Source: Alphaproteobacteria bacterium (GTDB lineage: Bacteria > Pseudomonadota > Alphaproteobacteria > RF32 > CAG-239). Taken from it: a DNA stretch of 64,000 nucleotides. The notes beneath the pieces are model-generated. The model was not told the origin of the DNA and did not search any database. It saw nothing but the letters and a program-made list of their open reading frames with translations. The position numbers and the translations under genes were made by a program. The stretch is taken from positions 1-64,000 of the forward strand of contig JAGBLF010000024.1 of the NCBI GenBank assembly GCA_017635595.1. The letters are read 5' to 3'. Of the stretch, positions 41,531-50,098 are shown piece after piece; the first letter of the stretch is position 1, and each line of letters begins with the position of its first letter.

Positions 41531-43099
41531 ATGTATCGTATCAATAATTTGCAAGTTCCGCTTGCAGCAACCGTCAGCGACCTGAAAAACATAACTGCTC
41601 AAAAGCTGAACGTATCCGCACAACAGTTACACAATTTTAAAATCGCTAAGAAATCGGTTGATGCACGCAATAAAAACAAGGTTCATTTTGTTTACAGCGT
41701 TGATTGCAATGCCGGCAAGATAAACGCCGACGATACGGATATTGAAATTCTGCCGCCGACGGAAAAGCTGACTTTCAAAATTAAAAACACCGGTTTGCGT
41801 CCGGTTGTTATCGGCAGCGGTCCGGCAGGAATGTTTGCCGGTATTGCCCTCGCCGAAGCCGGCTTAAAACCGATTATTATCGAACGAGGTTCGGAAGTTG
41901 ATACTCGCCAGCGTGAAGTCGATACATTTTGGAAGCTCGGCAAACTTAATCCCGAATCGAATGTACAATTCGGTGAAGGCGGCGCCGGCACATTTTCCGA
42001 CGGCAAACTCATGAGCGGCATCAAAAAAGATAAATTCACCGCCAAAGTCATGCAAGAATTATATGCCGCCGGTGCCCCGCAGGAAATCTTGTATCTGGCC
42101 AAGCCGCATATCGGGACCGATAATCTGCGTATCGTCGTTCGTAATATTCGCAAAAAAATCACGGAACTGGGCGGTGAATATCGCTTCAACTCCAAACTTA
42201 TTGATTTAACAATTACCGATAACTGCTTGAAAGCACTAAAAATTCAACATAACAAGGAAGTTTATGAATTGCCGGCCGACCGCGTATTTTTGGCTATCGG
42301 TCACAGCGCCCGCGATACGTTTGAAATGCTTTACAAATCAGGCGTTTATATGCAGCAAAAACCATTTTCCGTCGGGGCGCGCATTGAACATGCACAAAGT
42401 CTGATAAATCGGGCGCAATACGGTAAATTTGCCGACAGCCCTTATCTTGGTGCCGCCGATTACAAATTAGCCGTACATTTGCCGAACGGCCGCTCGGTCT
42501 ATACTTTTTGTATGTGCCCGGGCGGATCTGTTGTCGCCGCGGCTTCGGAAATTGGCCGCGTTGTCACGAATGGTATGAGCGAATTTGCCCGCAATAAACA
42601 AAATGCCAATGCCGCCCTGCTCGTCGGTGTTGACAGCCGCGATTTCGGCTCGGATACCCCATTGGCCGGTATGTATTTTCAACGTAAACTTGAAGAAGCC
42701 GCTTTTATGTTCGGCGGCGAAAACTATCGGGCGCCGGCACAACTTGTCGGTGATTTTTTAAGACAAAAGAAAAGCCAAAATATAGGCACTGTTACACCTT
42801 CATATCAACCGGGCGTGCAACTGACCGATTTATCTCAAATTCTGCCGGCAGATATTTCTGATGCAATGCGTGCCGGTATTATCGAAATGGCGAAAAAACT
42901 GCGCGGTTATGACAGCTATGATGCCGTTTTGACAGGTGTTGAAACCCGCAGTTCTTCTCCGGTTCGAATTGTCCGCGACGAAACTATGCAGAGCAATATC
43001 AAAGGCTTGTATCCGTGCGGCGAAGGTGCCGGATATGCCGGCGGGATAACTTCCTCGGCAGCCGATGCCTTAAAAGCGGTGCATTCTTTATGTGAGTAA
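41531..43099 (+). CDS. NAD(P)/FAD-dependent oxidoreductase (COG2509-like)
   Basis: The 522-residue flavoprotein has an N-terminal domain of about 85 residues (YRINNLQVPLAATVSDLKN, KIAKKSVDARNK). The FAD-binding motif VIGSGPAGMFAGIALAEAG near 95-113 is followed by VQFGEGGAGTFSDGKLMSGI, FLAIGHSARDTFEML, FCMCPGGSVVAA and the final GLYPCGEGAGYAGGITSSAAD. This matches a conserved family of predicted FAD dehydrogenases with unknown substrate. Its stop overlaps a possible GTG start of the HD gene. Confidence 0.88.
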   Translation: MYRINNLQVPLAATVSDLKNITAQKLNVSAQQLHNFKIAKKSVDARNKNKVHFVYSVDCNAGKINADDTDIEILPPTEKLTFKIKNTGLRPVVIGSGPAGMFAGIALAEAGLKPIIIERGSEVDTRQREVDTFWKLGKLNPESNVQFGEGGAGTFSDGKLMSGIKKDKFTAKVMQELYAAGAPQEILYLAKPHIGTDNLRIVVRNIRKKITELGGEYRFNSKLIDLTITDNCLKALKIQHNKEVYELPADRVFLAIGHSARDTFEMLYKSGVYMQQKPFSVGARIEHAQSLINRAQYGKFADSPYLGAADYKLAVHLPNGRSVYTFCMCPGGSVVAAASEIGRVVTNGMSEFARNKQNANAALLVGVDSRDFGSDTPLAGMYFQRKLEEAAFMFGGENYRAPAQLVGDFLRQKKSQNIGTVTPSYQPGVQLTDLSQILPADISDAMRAGIIEMAKKLRGYDSYDAVLTGVETRSSSPVRIVRDETMQSNIKGLYPCGEGAGYAGGITSSAADALKAVHSLCE

Positions 43100-43124
43100 A
43101 AACTATAAATATTCGGAGAAAATT

Positions 43125-43574
43125 ATGATAACCCCAAACAGATGGCAACATATTCTAGGCGTAGCCCGCAAAGCTAAATTTCTGGCTTCCAAACTGAAAC
43201 CGAATGATGATAAATTTGCCGAAGACATGTTTGTATTGGGCATAATGCATGATTTAGGTTATGAATTTGCCGAAAGCAATGCGGCCCATGCGGCTGTCGG
43301 CGGCGAGATTCTTAAACGCGCGGGCTATCGGTACTGGTCTGAAGTCGCCTTGCACGGCGATGAAACGATTGAAAATATGTCGGATGAATTGTTTATCTTA
43401 AATTGCGCCGATATGATGACCGGTCCGAGCGGTGAAGATTTTACTTTTGCCGAACGACTGACGGAAATTGCCCAAAGATTCGGTACTGAGGCCGATGCTT
43501 ATAAAAAATGCGTTATCGAAACAGACAAACTGAAAGCCGATTCCAGATTCCTTAAAATTAATAAATCCCGTTAA
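43125..43574 (+). CDS. HD-domain phosphohydrolase-like protein
   Basis: The 149-residue protein shows an HD-fold metal site: RWQHILGVARKA (His), LGIMHDLGYEF (His-Asp) and NCADMMT (Asp). It probably hydrolyses a nucleotide or phosphoester; the substrate is unknown. ATG 43125 is chosen because CGGAGAA is 5 bases upstream; the frame is open back to GTG 43092, which overlaps the oxidoreductase stop. A hairpin covers the stop codon. Confidence 0.8.
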   Translation: MITPNRWQHILGVARKAKFLASKLKPNDDKFAEDMFVLGIMHDLGYEFAESNAAHAAVGGEILKRAGYRYWSEVALHGDETIENMSDELFILNCADMMTGPSGEDFTFAERLTEIAQRFGTEADAYKKCVIETDKLKADSRFLKINKSR

Positions 43575-43598
43575 TTTCTGATGATTAACGGGATAAAT
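43565..43598. terminator. Convergent terminator across the HD gene stop
   Basis: Stem ATCCCGTTAAT/ATTAACGGGAT, overlapping the TAA of the HD gene and lying just past the stop of the minus-strand gene at 43608. Confidence 0.75.
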
Positions 43599-43607
43599 AA
43601 AATCAGT

Positions 43608-43892
43608 TTAAACAAAGTCAACGGAGGCATGCATGTCACCGTATTTGTAAGAAACTTTTAGGGACACATCACGCTCCAAAAACTTTTGCGGATTACTTTG
43701 TAAATATGGCACATCTTCCGCCGGCAAAGCCCACGAATTATAGCCGATATGCCTCTGCGACGCCTGCTTTTGTCGAAGGCCGTCACGCACAATTTCTGTT
43801 TTGGTACGGGTCGCCAGCAGAATATTGACTTTATCGCCTTTTGGCGTACAGCGCACCAATTTTCCTTTGTAGATCGTTACTTCTTTTAGCAT
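43608..43892 (-). CDS. Unknown small basic protein
   Basis: The product of about 94 residues begins MLKEVTIYKGKLVRCTPKGD and is basic, with possible beta strands (VRCTPKGDKVNILLATRTK). It has no signal peptide or recognised domain. ATG 43892 is preferred over an in-frame ATG at 43925 because that one lies within the promoter (TAGCTT box). The promoter is TTGACA-17-TAGCTT (43926-43954). No Shine-Dalgarno sequence is seen. Confidence 0.6.
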   Translation of the reverse strand: MLKEVTIYKGKLVRCTPKGDKVNILLATRTKTEIVRDGLRQKQASQRHIGYNSWALPAEDVPYLQSNPQKFLERDVSLKVSYKYGDMHASVDFV

Positions 43893-43925
43893 AATTATTA
43901 TATAAATTAGAGATAAGTTGAGCAA

Positions 43926-43954
43926 AAGCTAGCACGTCATATTCAAATTGTCAA
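43926..43954 (-). promoter_or_regulatory. Promoter of gene 43608-43892
   Basis: Minus-strand TTGACA (43949-43954), 17-base spacer, TAGCTT (43926-43931); the ATG is 33 bases further on. Confidence 0.65.
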
Positions 43955-44004
43955 TATCTATCCATTTTAAATTATGCACAGAGTTATCCACAAACTTATA
44001 AACA

Positions 44005-44043
44005 AAAGAGCACCGTTCCTCGTGAGAGGAAAAGGTGCTCTTT
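44005..44043. terminator. Terminator after gene 44046-44339
   Basis: Long imperfect stem AAAGAGCACC/GGTGCTCTTT with inner TTCCTC/GAGGAA, beginning 3 bases past the stop. Confidence 0.9.
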
Positions 44044-44045
44044 CA

Positions 44046-44339
44046 TCAAATCATAAGTTGCACGAATGTTTTATTATTCTCATCAACATTAACAAAGACA
44101 CTCATTGTACTGCCACACTTAAGCAGCTTTATCTTTTCAAGGATGTCTTGTTTAAAACCGTCTTGTTTTTCATCAACTTTGACAGTTTTGCGACAAGGTT
44201 TTGTTGCGGCATCCGGATTATATTTTCCCATAGCGGCAACATGGGTACGAGCTTCAGCGGCGAGTTTAATTTTCACGCGGCCATCGGCAAAACGGATATC
44301 ATTTATTACCCCGTCATACCGAAAACAATCTTTAATCAT
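44046..44339 (-). CDS. Unknown 97-residue protein
   Basis: I do not recognise the family. The protein is basic, with a probable beta-rich start (GVINDIRFADGRVKIKLAAEA) and a C-terminal KLLKCGSTMSVFVNVDENNK stretch. It has no signal peptide. The promoter is TTGACT-17-TAAAGA (44377-44405); the leader is AT-rich without a ribosome site and a strong terminator follows. It belongs to the same class of stand-alone gene as its neighbour at 43608. Confidence 0.6.
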   Translation of the reverse strand: MIKDCFRYDGVINDIRFADGRVKIKLAAEARTHVAAMGKYNPDAATKPCRKTVKVDEKQDGFKQDILEKIKLLKCGSTMSVFVNVDENNKTFVQLMI

Positions 44340-44376
44340 AATCTAATCTATATATTAATAATGTTAAATTGCATTC

Positions 44377-44405
44377 TCTTTAGCACTATTAATAAGATGA
44401 GTCAA
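44377..44405 (-). promoter_or_regulatory. Promoter of gene 44046-44339
   Basis: Minus-strand TTGACT (44400-44405), 17-base spacer, TAAAGA (44377-44382); it lies just before the glutathione peroxidase stop. Confidence 0.6.
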
Positions 44406-44408
44406 TTA

Positions 44409-44951
44409 TTAAATATTTTCGGCAATCATTTTTTCGACTTTTGACATATCCGCAATCGGTTCAAAACGCGCAACGACATTCCCTTTTCGGTTAATCAAAA
44501 ACTTGGTAAAATTCCACTTAATGTCCGAATTTCGCTCAAAATTTTCGTCTTGTTGGCGGATAAACGCGGCAAATTCGGCAGAATCTTCCGCATCACCGAA
44601 TCCTTCAAAACCTTTTTGTGATTTCAAATACGAAAACAGCGGCAACGCATTGGCACCATTGACATCACTTTTTTTGAATTGCGGAAACTGCGTATGATAG
44701 CGCAACGCGCAAAACTGATGAATTTCATCATCACTTCCCGGTGCCTGCCCGAAAAACTGATTGCACGGCACATCTACAATTTCCAAACCTTTATCATGGT
44801 ATTTTTCGTATAATCTTTCCAAATCGGCATACTGAGGTGTGAAACCGCATCCGGTTGCCGTATTCACGACCAACACGACCTTACCGGCATAATTTTGCAT
44901 AGACACCTGCTCGCCGGTCGGTGTCAACACATATTGTTCATAAAAGTCCAT
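44409..44951 (-). CDS. Glutathione peroxidase-family thiol peroxidase
   Basis: The 180-residue protein follows the GPx layout: NTATGCGFTPQY with the peroxidatic Cys, LEIVDVPCNQFFGQAPGSDDEI, then KWNFTKFLINRKG with the Trp-Asn of the catalytic tetrad. As in most bacteria it uses Cys rather than selenocysteine and probably draws on thioredoxin. It is encoded 12 bases after the superoxide reductase on the same strand, so superoxide and peroxide removal are linked. Confidence 0.93.
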   Translation of the reverse strand: MDFYEQYVLTPTGEQVSMQNYAGKVVLVVNTATGCGFTPQYADLERLYEKYHDKGLEIVDVPCNQFFGQAPGSDDEIHQFCALRYHTQFPQFKKSDVNGANALPLFSYLKSQKGFEGFGDAEDSAEFAAFIRQQDENFERNSDIKWNFTKFLINRKGNVVARFEPIADMSKVEKMIAENI

Positions 44952-44963
44952 TATGGTTCTCCG

Positions 44964-45338
44964 CTAAAAAGTTGCCGACCACAAACCGTGAATATTGCAG
45001 TGTTCATACGCTTTAACAACTTCATCATCTTCGGCAATATAGAACACGGCCTGAGGTTTTTGGCCCGGTTGCAAAGTTTTACGTTGATTACCGGCTTTTG
45101 TTTCTAAAGCAATCCATTCAATATAATGCTGTTCTTCCATCGGATGTTCGACACTGCCAATGGTGACGGTTACTTTTGTACCCTCTCGCACAATCACCGG
45201 AACATGCTTTTCAGTTGAGGCATCAACCGTGTTTTCGGTGATTTTTTGCATTTCTTCACCGCAGCAAATAACCGGTACGCCCGATTTTTTAACAAAAGCG
45301 ATGATATTACCACAATGTCTGCACTTATAAAATTCCAT
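44964..45338 (-). CDS. Desulfoferrodoxin (two-iron superoxide reductase)
   Basis: The 124-residue protein has an N-terminal desulforedoxin Fe(Cys)4 site (Cys 6, 9, 25, 26) and a superoxide reductase domain with KHVPVI, EHPMEEQHYIEWI and CNIHGLW supplying the His4-Cys iron site. It reduces superoxide to hydrogen peroxide without making oxygen, which is typical of anaerobes and microaerophiles. The hydrogen peroxide would be removed by the adjacent peroxidase. Confidence 0.95.
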   Translation of the reverse strand: MEFYKCRHCGNIIAFVKKSGVPVICCGEEMQKITENTVDASTEKHVPVIVREGTKVTVTIGSVEHPMEEQHYIEWIALETKAGNQRKTLQPGQKPQAVFYIAEDDEVVKAYEHCNIHGLWSATF

Positions 45339-45422
45339 AATTTTTCTCCTTATTATTGTTAATGCTGCTAAAATTATATGATGTCATTTGTAAACTTCAA
45401 GTATTTTTTGTTTATTAATTTC

Positions 45423-45451
45423 TTGCAAAATAAGACAAAATAGATTATCCT
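45423..45451 (+). promoter_or_regulatory. Promoter of the sugar transferase gene
   Basis: TTGCAA (45423-45428), 17-base spacer, TATCCT (45446-45451); the ATG is 27 bases downstream with no ribosome site. Confidence 0.65.
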
Positions 45452-45478
45452 TATAGACAAATAAAAATTATTTAGCCT

Positions 45479-46168
45479 ATGAAACTATTTTGTCTTCTTA
45501 TTTCTGTAGCGGTTCTGATATCATTTCTGTATGAGATACTTATTGCCGCTAATATTTCCGTTGAGAGGACGGACTATTTGTACACTCACGGCATTACACC
45601 GTCGCATTACCGTCCGACAACCGTTTGGAGCAGATTTATCAAGCGCCTGACTGACATCGTAACTTCTCTTACGGTCTGTGTAACGGTGTTACCCCTGCTC
45701 TACATTGTGCTCGGTATCCTCATTAAGCTGAACTCGAAAGGCCCTGTACTCTTTAAACACCGTCGAGTCGGTCGTTTCGGCAAGGAGTTCACTTGTTACA
45801 AGTTTCGCTCAATGTATATTGATGCCGGACCGCAGAGAGCCGTTGAGAACGATTCTCGTGTTACGCCAATCGGCCGTTTTATCCGTAAAACGCATTTGGA
45901 TGAATTTCCGCAATTCTTTAATGTGCTTATCGGTGATATGAGCCTGGTCGGACCGCGTCCGCTGACAAAAGAACGCCTGAAACAATACGATGACAGATTA
46001 TTGACCAACATCCGTTGTCTGGTACTCCCGGGTATAACCGGCCCTAACCAACTTATAGGAAGGGAGCATAATCTTAAGATTGATATTGAATATATCCAAA
46101 ACCAATCTTGGTGGCAGGATATTAAGCTTATCTGCCAAACATTGTTGTTGAAGGATAAGAGTTATTAA
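45479..46168 (+). CDS. Polyprenyl-phosphate sugar-1-phosphate transferase (initiating)
   Basis: The 229-residue protein belongs to the bacterial sugar transferase family (WcaJ/PglC type), which loads the first sugar-phosphate onto undecaprenyl phosphate for capsule, exopolysaccharide or glycan synthesis. There is one N-terminal helix and a second, re-entrant-type helix (VTSLTVCVTVLPLLYIVLG). The catalytic core contains GPVLFKHRRVGRFGKEF, YKFRSM, then HLDEFPQFFNVLIGDMSLVG and PRP. No other glycan genes flank it here, which is unusual. It has a no-ribosome-site leader and its own promoter. Confidence 0.9.
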   Translation: MKLFCLLISVAVLISFLYEILIAANISVERTDYLYTHGITPSHYRPTTVWSRFIKRLTDIVTSLTVCVTVLPLLYIVLGILIKLNSKGPVLFKHRRVGRFGKEFTCYKFRSMYIDAGPQRAVENDSRVTPIGRFIRKTHLDEFPQFFNVLIGDMSLVGPRPLTKERLKQYDDRLLTNIRCLVLPGITGPNQLIGREHNLKIDIEYIQNQSWWQDIKLICQTLLLKDKSY

Positions 46169-46214
46169 AAAGTGCCGTTGCAGCCTTAATCGGTTTGCAA
46201 CGGTACTTTTTTTT
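46168..46214 (+). terminator. Terminator after the sugar transferase
   Basis: Stem AAAAGTGCCGTTGCA/TGCAACGGTACTTTT with eight T residues; it starts at the stop codon. Confidence 0.92.
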
Positions 46215-46241
46215 GACAAAAAACTTGATTTTTTATTTTAT
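46213..46241 (+). promoter_or_regulatory. Promoter of the M15 peptidase gene
   Basis: TTGACA (46213-46218) begins in the T-run of the preceding terminator, followed by a 17-base spacer and TTTTAT (46236-46241). The -10 is weak; a TATATG lies a little further on. Confidence 0.5.
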
Positions 46242-46301
46242 TTTTTATATGATTATCTCAAACAAAAATTTTTTAGTGTTAATTTTTAATTTGTATTATT
46301 T

Positions 46302-47243
46302 ATGAGAAAAATGACTTTAGGTGAAACAAAAAAGCTTCGGCTTTCACCGAATTTCAGTCTCCATGAGTTCTGTTACCATCCGGTTGCAGATTATCATGAT
46401 TGGTACAATATTCCTAACGTGCGAGGCATGGTCTTGCTTCGAACTCTCTGCCGCAAGGTTTTGCAACCCATCCGCGACCACTACGGCCGACCTGTCCGTA
46501 TTGTGAAAGGTTTTACCTGTCCGCGCTTAGGGCATCACCTCGGCGATGCGCCTAATTCGTCACATCTGACTTGTTTAGGCGTTGACTTTAAGGTAAGTGG
46601 TATCAGCCCATACTCTGTTGCCAAGTGGGTGGCCGAAAATCTGGAGTACGATGTCATGCTATTCGAGTTTGATGATTACAGCCCGATAAACCGCGATGCC
46701 CCGTGGATTCACATCTCGTATTCACTCGACAATAATCGCAAGCTTGATCTGACAACCGAGACCGGTCTTCGCCGTTTCAGACTTTCGGATAATTTCACGC
46801 TGTGGGAACTTGTGCGTTCGGTAACCGCTACATCGCTCAAGATATTCAATATACCCAACGAAGCCGGTATCGAAAAGCTGCGCCAAGTTGCCGTGAATAT
46901 CTTGCAGCCTGTTCGCGATTACTTCGGCCGACCGGTACGCATCAATTCCGGGTATCGCTCACCAAAGCTGAATGCCTCCGTCAGACGCGCCAGCAAAACA
47001 TCGCAACACATGCGGTGTGAAGCTGTCGATTATGAGATTATGGGTATGGATAACTATGAACTGGCTCAGTGGGTTGCACAAAATCTGACCTATGACCAGC
47101 TCATTATCGAGTACTATGGTCGAGACAAATCTGATCCGAATGACGGTTGGGTGCATACATCGTATACAGCCGCTCGTAAAAACCGCATGTGCAATTTAAC
47201 GATTAACGACAAGGGGACTCGTCCCGGGCTCCTTAACGATTGA
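46302..47243 (+). CDS. Tandem double-domain M15-type peptidase
   Basis: The 313-residue protein is an internal duplication of an M15A (D-Ala-D-Ala carboxypeptidase/endolysin-like) domain. Each half starts LSPNFSLHEF or LSDNFTLWEL. Each also contains LQPIRDHYGRPVRI or LQPVRDYFGRPVRI, the zinc-ligand motif SSHLTCLGVDF or SQHMRCEAVDY (His and Asp) and the second His motif WIHISY or WVHTSY. Both sites look intact. There is no signal peptide, which is more phage- or effector-like than housekeeping. It probably cuts peptidoglycan cross-links. The no-ribosome-site leader and its own terminator place it with the stand-alone genes. Confidence 0.8.
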   Translation: MRKMTLGETKKLRLSPNFSLHEFCYHPVADYHDWYNIPNVRGMVLLRTLCRKVLQPIRDHYGRPVRIVKGFTCPRLGHHLGDAPNSSHLTCLGVDFKVSGISPYSVAKWVAENLEYDVMLFEFDDYSPINRDAPWIHISYSLDNNRKLDLTTETGLRRFRLSDNFTLWELVRSVTATSLKIFNIPNEAGIEKLRQVAVNILQPVRDYFGRPVRINSGYRSPKLNASVRRASKTSQHMRCEAVDYEIMGMDNYELAQWVAQNLTYDQLIIEYYGRDKSDPNDGWVHTSYTAARKNRMCNLTINDKGTRPGLLND

Positions 47244-47257
47244 TTGTTTACATCAAA

Positions 47258-47291
47258 GTAAAAACCGCCTCTTCATAGGGGCGGTTTTTAC
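47258..47291. terminator. Bidirectional terminator
   Basis: Stem GTAAAAACCGCC/GGCGGTTTTTAC between convergent genes at 46302 and 47297. Confidence 0.92.
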
Positions 47292-47296
47292 TTTCT

Positions 47297-48607
47297 TTAT
47301 TTTCCTAAATTCGGACGCATGCAATATTCTTCTTGTTGCATATACATCATCAGCGCCAAATCGGCATCATGTGTTTCTTTATTTTCGATTGCGGCTCTGC
47401 TGATACGGAAACGTCCGTTCGGACCGAACGCACCCTCCTCGCCGTATTTTGTCAGCACGTCTTCGAATATCGGCCAAAGTTCATCCATGGTTTTATTTGT
47501 TAAACGGCACATTGTGCTGTAATCGGTTTTTTCGCCTTCTATTTCAACATCATTAGTTAAGTTGATAACGCAGGCTTTGCCGTCATATACGGCATTCATA
47601 CCGCGTGTTATCAAGATATCGTTCTCGCGTTTAACTTCTTTAACACCATAATACGAATGCTTGTTATGACAGGCATTATATGCGTGCACCAAACCGTCAA
47701 ATACGTATTCCGGCTTATGATTGTATTTGGCAATTTCTTTATTTTTCAGCAATGTTTTTATGTCATCAAACCCATGTATACTCGGGATGACTTCCAACGG
47801 GAGATTTAAATCAAATAAATCATACTTAACATGACAGTACTTATTTTCTTTCCCGATTACTTCAATAGAGTGACTTATGCGGTCAATCAACTTATCTTCT
47901 TTATTGGCGGTGCAATTTTGCAACGATATCATAAATTCGGGTGAAAACAAATTATAACGTGCCGCATATTCTTCGGGAGTAAGTTGTTCTTCCGGATCCT
48001 CTTCTTTTTCCGGTGCTTTAATAACCGGTTCAAATTCTTCGCTTTCGCATAACAACGCTTTCACCTGTGCAAAACTGACATCAAAATGGCTGCCTGATAC
48101 AGATTGTTCGACAGAGTCGGTTTGTTCGCCGTTTTCATCATACTGCGGAATATAAAAAGTTTCATTATACACTTCGGCAGATCTGTCTTGCATTGCTGAA
48201 ACCAACTCGTTTAAATCATCTTGCACGATATTACAGTTAAGCCGTTCGGCCTTAGGTAAAATTTCTGCACCCTTGCTGTAAACATATTCAATATAAAAAG
48301 AGCACTGTTCGTTTTGCCATCCGTTAATTTTGACCGTAATTTGTTGCGTGATTTCGGCATCATCGGTCTTCGCCGTTAAATCCGGATTATAAGCCGTAAA
48401 GTCCTCTGTATATTCAGTACAGTTTTCCGCTGCTTTCAGTAACTCCGATGAAAAGTTATACAATTTAGCTTCATCGGTAAGGATTGCTTCGGATGTATCA
48501 TCAGCTTCCGGCACTTCGTTTTCTATATCCAACGATGAAGAAACCTGAGCATTGGCAGCCATAAAAGGTATCATCGTGAAAAAAGTCAGCATACAGATAT
48601 AACGCAT
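47297..48607 (-). CDS. Secreted protein of unknown function
   Basis: A signal peptide (MRYICMLTFFTMIPFMAANA) is followed by about 415 acidic residues with two similar halves. Each half has a spaced Cys pair and a phrase like YNFSSELLKAAENC or YNLFSPEFMISLQNC, then a strand with E..EYCHVKYDLF. This suggests two copies of one periplasmic domain. The family is unknown. GGAGAT is upstream of ATG 48607, as for typical host genes, so it is not part of the no-ribosome-site set. Confidence 0.7.
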   Translation of the reverse strand: MRYICMLTFFTMIPFMAANAQVSSSLDIENEVPEADDTSEAILTDEAKLYNFSSELLKAAENCTEYTEDFTAYNPDLTAKTDDAEITQQITVKINGWQNEQCSFYIEYVYSKGAEILPKAERLNCNIVQDDLNELVSAMQDRSAEVYNETFYIPQYDENGEQTDSVEQSVSGSHFDVSFAQVKALLCESEEFEPVIKAPEKEEDPEEQLTPEEYAARYNLFSPEFMISLQNCTANKEDKLIDRISHSIEVIGKENKYCHVKYDLFDLNLPLEVIPSIHGFDDIKTLLKNKEIAKYNHKPEYVFDGLVHAYNACHNKHSYYGVKEVKRENDILITRGMNAVYDGKACVINLTNDVEIEGEKTDYSTMCRLTNKTMDELWPIFEDVLTKYGEEGAFGPNGRFRISRAAIENKETHDADLALMMYMQQEEYCMRPNLGK

Positions 48608-49038
48608 TTTCTATCTCCTGTTTTGCGTTATTATATCCGGTTTTCTGCAATTATAAACTGTTTTCTGCTTTTATGCAGTGATTTCTGCAACAAAAAAGGA
48701 GGCAGAATAAATCTGCACTCCTTTTCCACTGCTCTTTGAATATTGCAGAATAACTTAAAAGTTACGTCAAAACGCGCAACCGTATTCACAACTCTTAAAG
48801 AACAGTCTAACGCTTCAGCATACTCGGTCAAATAATCGACAAGATTATTTGCCCTGTTACGATGTTTTTTTGCAGCGTCGGCTCCGTCAAACAGTTTAGA
48901 GTTTAATTGCTTAAAAACATCACTGTTTCAACCGGAACACTGTATATTTAATCGTCATATTTATTTTTTCAATTTATCTAAAACCAAAGAATATAAAAGC
49001 CCCCGCATTGCACTAACGGCAAATACGGGGACTTAGCA
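48608..49038. other. Intergenic region with possible decayed gene
   Basis: A minus-strand open frame from about 48920 to 48631 has protein-like content (KLFDGADAAKKHRNRANNLV, then RFDVTFKLFCNIQRAVEKE) but lacks a credible start. An internal hairpin terminator (GGAGGCAGA/TCTGCACTCC, 48696-48725) lies inside it. It is probably a decayed gene. The terminator of the next gene is at 48994-49032. Confidence 0.5.
48994..49032 (-). terminator. Terminator after gene 49039-50055
   Basis: Stem CCCCGCATTGC/GCAAATACGGGG with CTTTTAT on the minus-strand side. Confidence 0.85.
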
Positions 49039-50055
49039 TTAGGATTTAAGCGCTTGCCAAGAGGCTGATACATCATCGGGCAATCCCTTATAGGTTTGGA
49101 TAATTGCCAAAACATTCTCGTCTGTCGGCGTGAGCTTTCCTTTAGACAGATTCTTCACCGCTGTCTTATAATAATGATTAAACGGCGTTATAATCAGCGG
49201 GTACATGCCAAGTCGCATAACGACAGGCTTGATTTTGATCAGCAAATCGCGACTGCTTTCACTGATAAAACCGCGAGCGCAGATAAATATAACCATTTGT
49301 GCCGATACGTATCCGACTTCGGGGACAATCTCGGCCACAAAGTTACATATCTCCGGATAGATTTCGCGCCGTTCTTTTTCGGTATCCAGGTTATCGTAGA
49401 TATCTACAATCATTTCTTCTACCTGATGATACAGTTTTTCACGACGGCAACCGTCTTTATGATACATCAGCATACGGATATCGGCCACGCCGAGCTTCAC
49501 TTTGTTTTGTTGAAGTGTACGCAAATGGTGCAGAGCCTGCTTAAGAAATTGTTTATTCTCCTCGAACAGTGCATCTTGCATCACCACCTTGTCGCTCCAG
49601 GTATCAAAGTCCGGATTTTTGCCGGACATCACCATCTCGTAAGCGGTTTTACCGAGTTCATCAACCTTATGCAAATACTCGTTGAGTTTGGCAATAAGGT
49701 ACTCCAGATTTCGATTATTCTGGTCTTGAACATAGGCACGGCGCACTTTGCGCAATACAGAATTGATCATGTTCTTGTCAAAGTACTGCTGAGACACAAA
49801 TTCGTTGAACAGATCAAGTGACTTTATATCCAAACCGTGACGCTGAACATGCTCGACGAGCGATTTTTTCATGCTGTCATACAGTCTGGACTCAATCCCG
49901 ATGATGTCTATAAACTCATCTTCGATTTCAGTAAAGTCTTTACCTTCTGTCTTCATTCGGTACATAGCCACTTTACGAGCAACGGGTGTTGCTTTCTTAA
50001 ACGCATCTGCAATCAGAGCATCTCGATCGAATTTCTTAATGTCTTCTATTTCCAT
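49039..50055 (-). CDS. Unknown helical 338-residue protein
   Basis: I do not recognise the family. The protein is almost entirely helical and charged, without signal peptide or membrane segments. Noticeable phrases are ALIADAFKKATPVARKVAMY, FVSQQYFDKNMINSVLRKVR and IYPEICNFVAEIVPEVGYV. It has an almost consensus promoter (TTGACA-17-TATCCT, 50099-50127), an AT-only leader without a ribosome site and its own terminator. Base use is more GC-rich in the third position than in the AT-rich unknown genes nearby. It is probably an acquired gene. Confidence 0.65.
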   Translation of the reverse strand: MEIEDIKKFDRDALIADAFKKATPVARKVAMYRMKTEGKDFTEIEDEFIDIIGIESRLYDSMKKSLVEHVQRHGLDIKSLDLFNEFVSQQYFDKNMINSVLRKVRRAYVQDQNNRNLEYLIAKLNEYLHKVDELGKTAYEMVMSGKNPDFDTWSDKVVMQDALFEENKQFLKQALHHLRTLQQNKVKLGVADIRMLMYHKDGCRREKLYHQVEEMIVDIYDNLDTEKERREIYPEICNFVAEIVPEVGYVSAQMVIFICARGFISESSRDLLIKIKPVVMRLGMYPLIITPFNHYYKTAVKNLSKGKLTPTDENVLAIIQTYKGLPDDVSASWQALKS

Positions 50056-50098
50056 AAATTTATAATTTATATTTAAGTTATATAATTCTCAATTTGAT

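Noticed and set aside
49096..49821. Plus-strand 241-codon frame
   Set aside because: Antisense to the 49039-50055 gene, which has promoter and terminator; His/Phe-rich composition is not protein-like.
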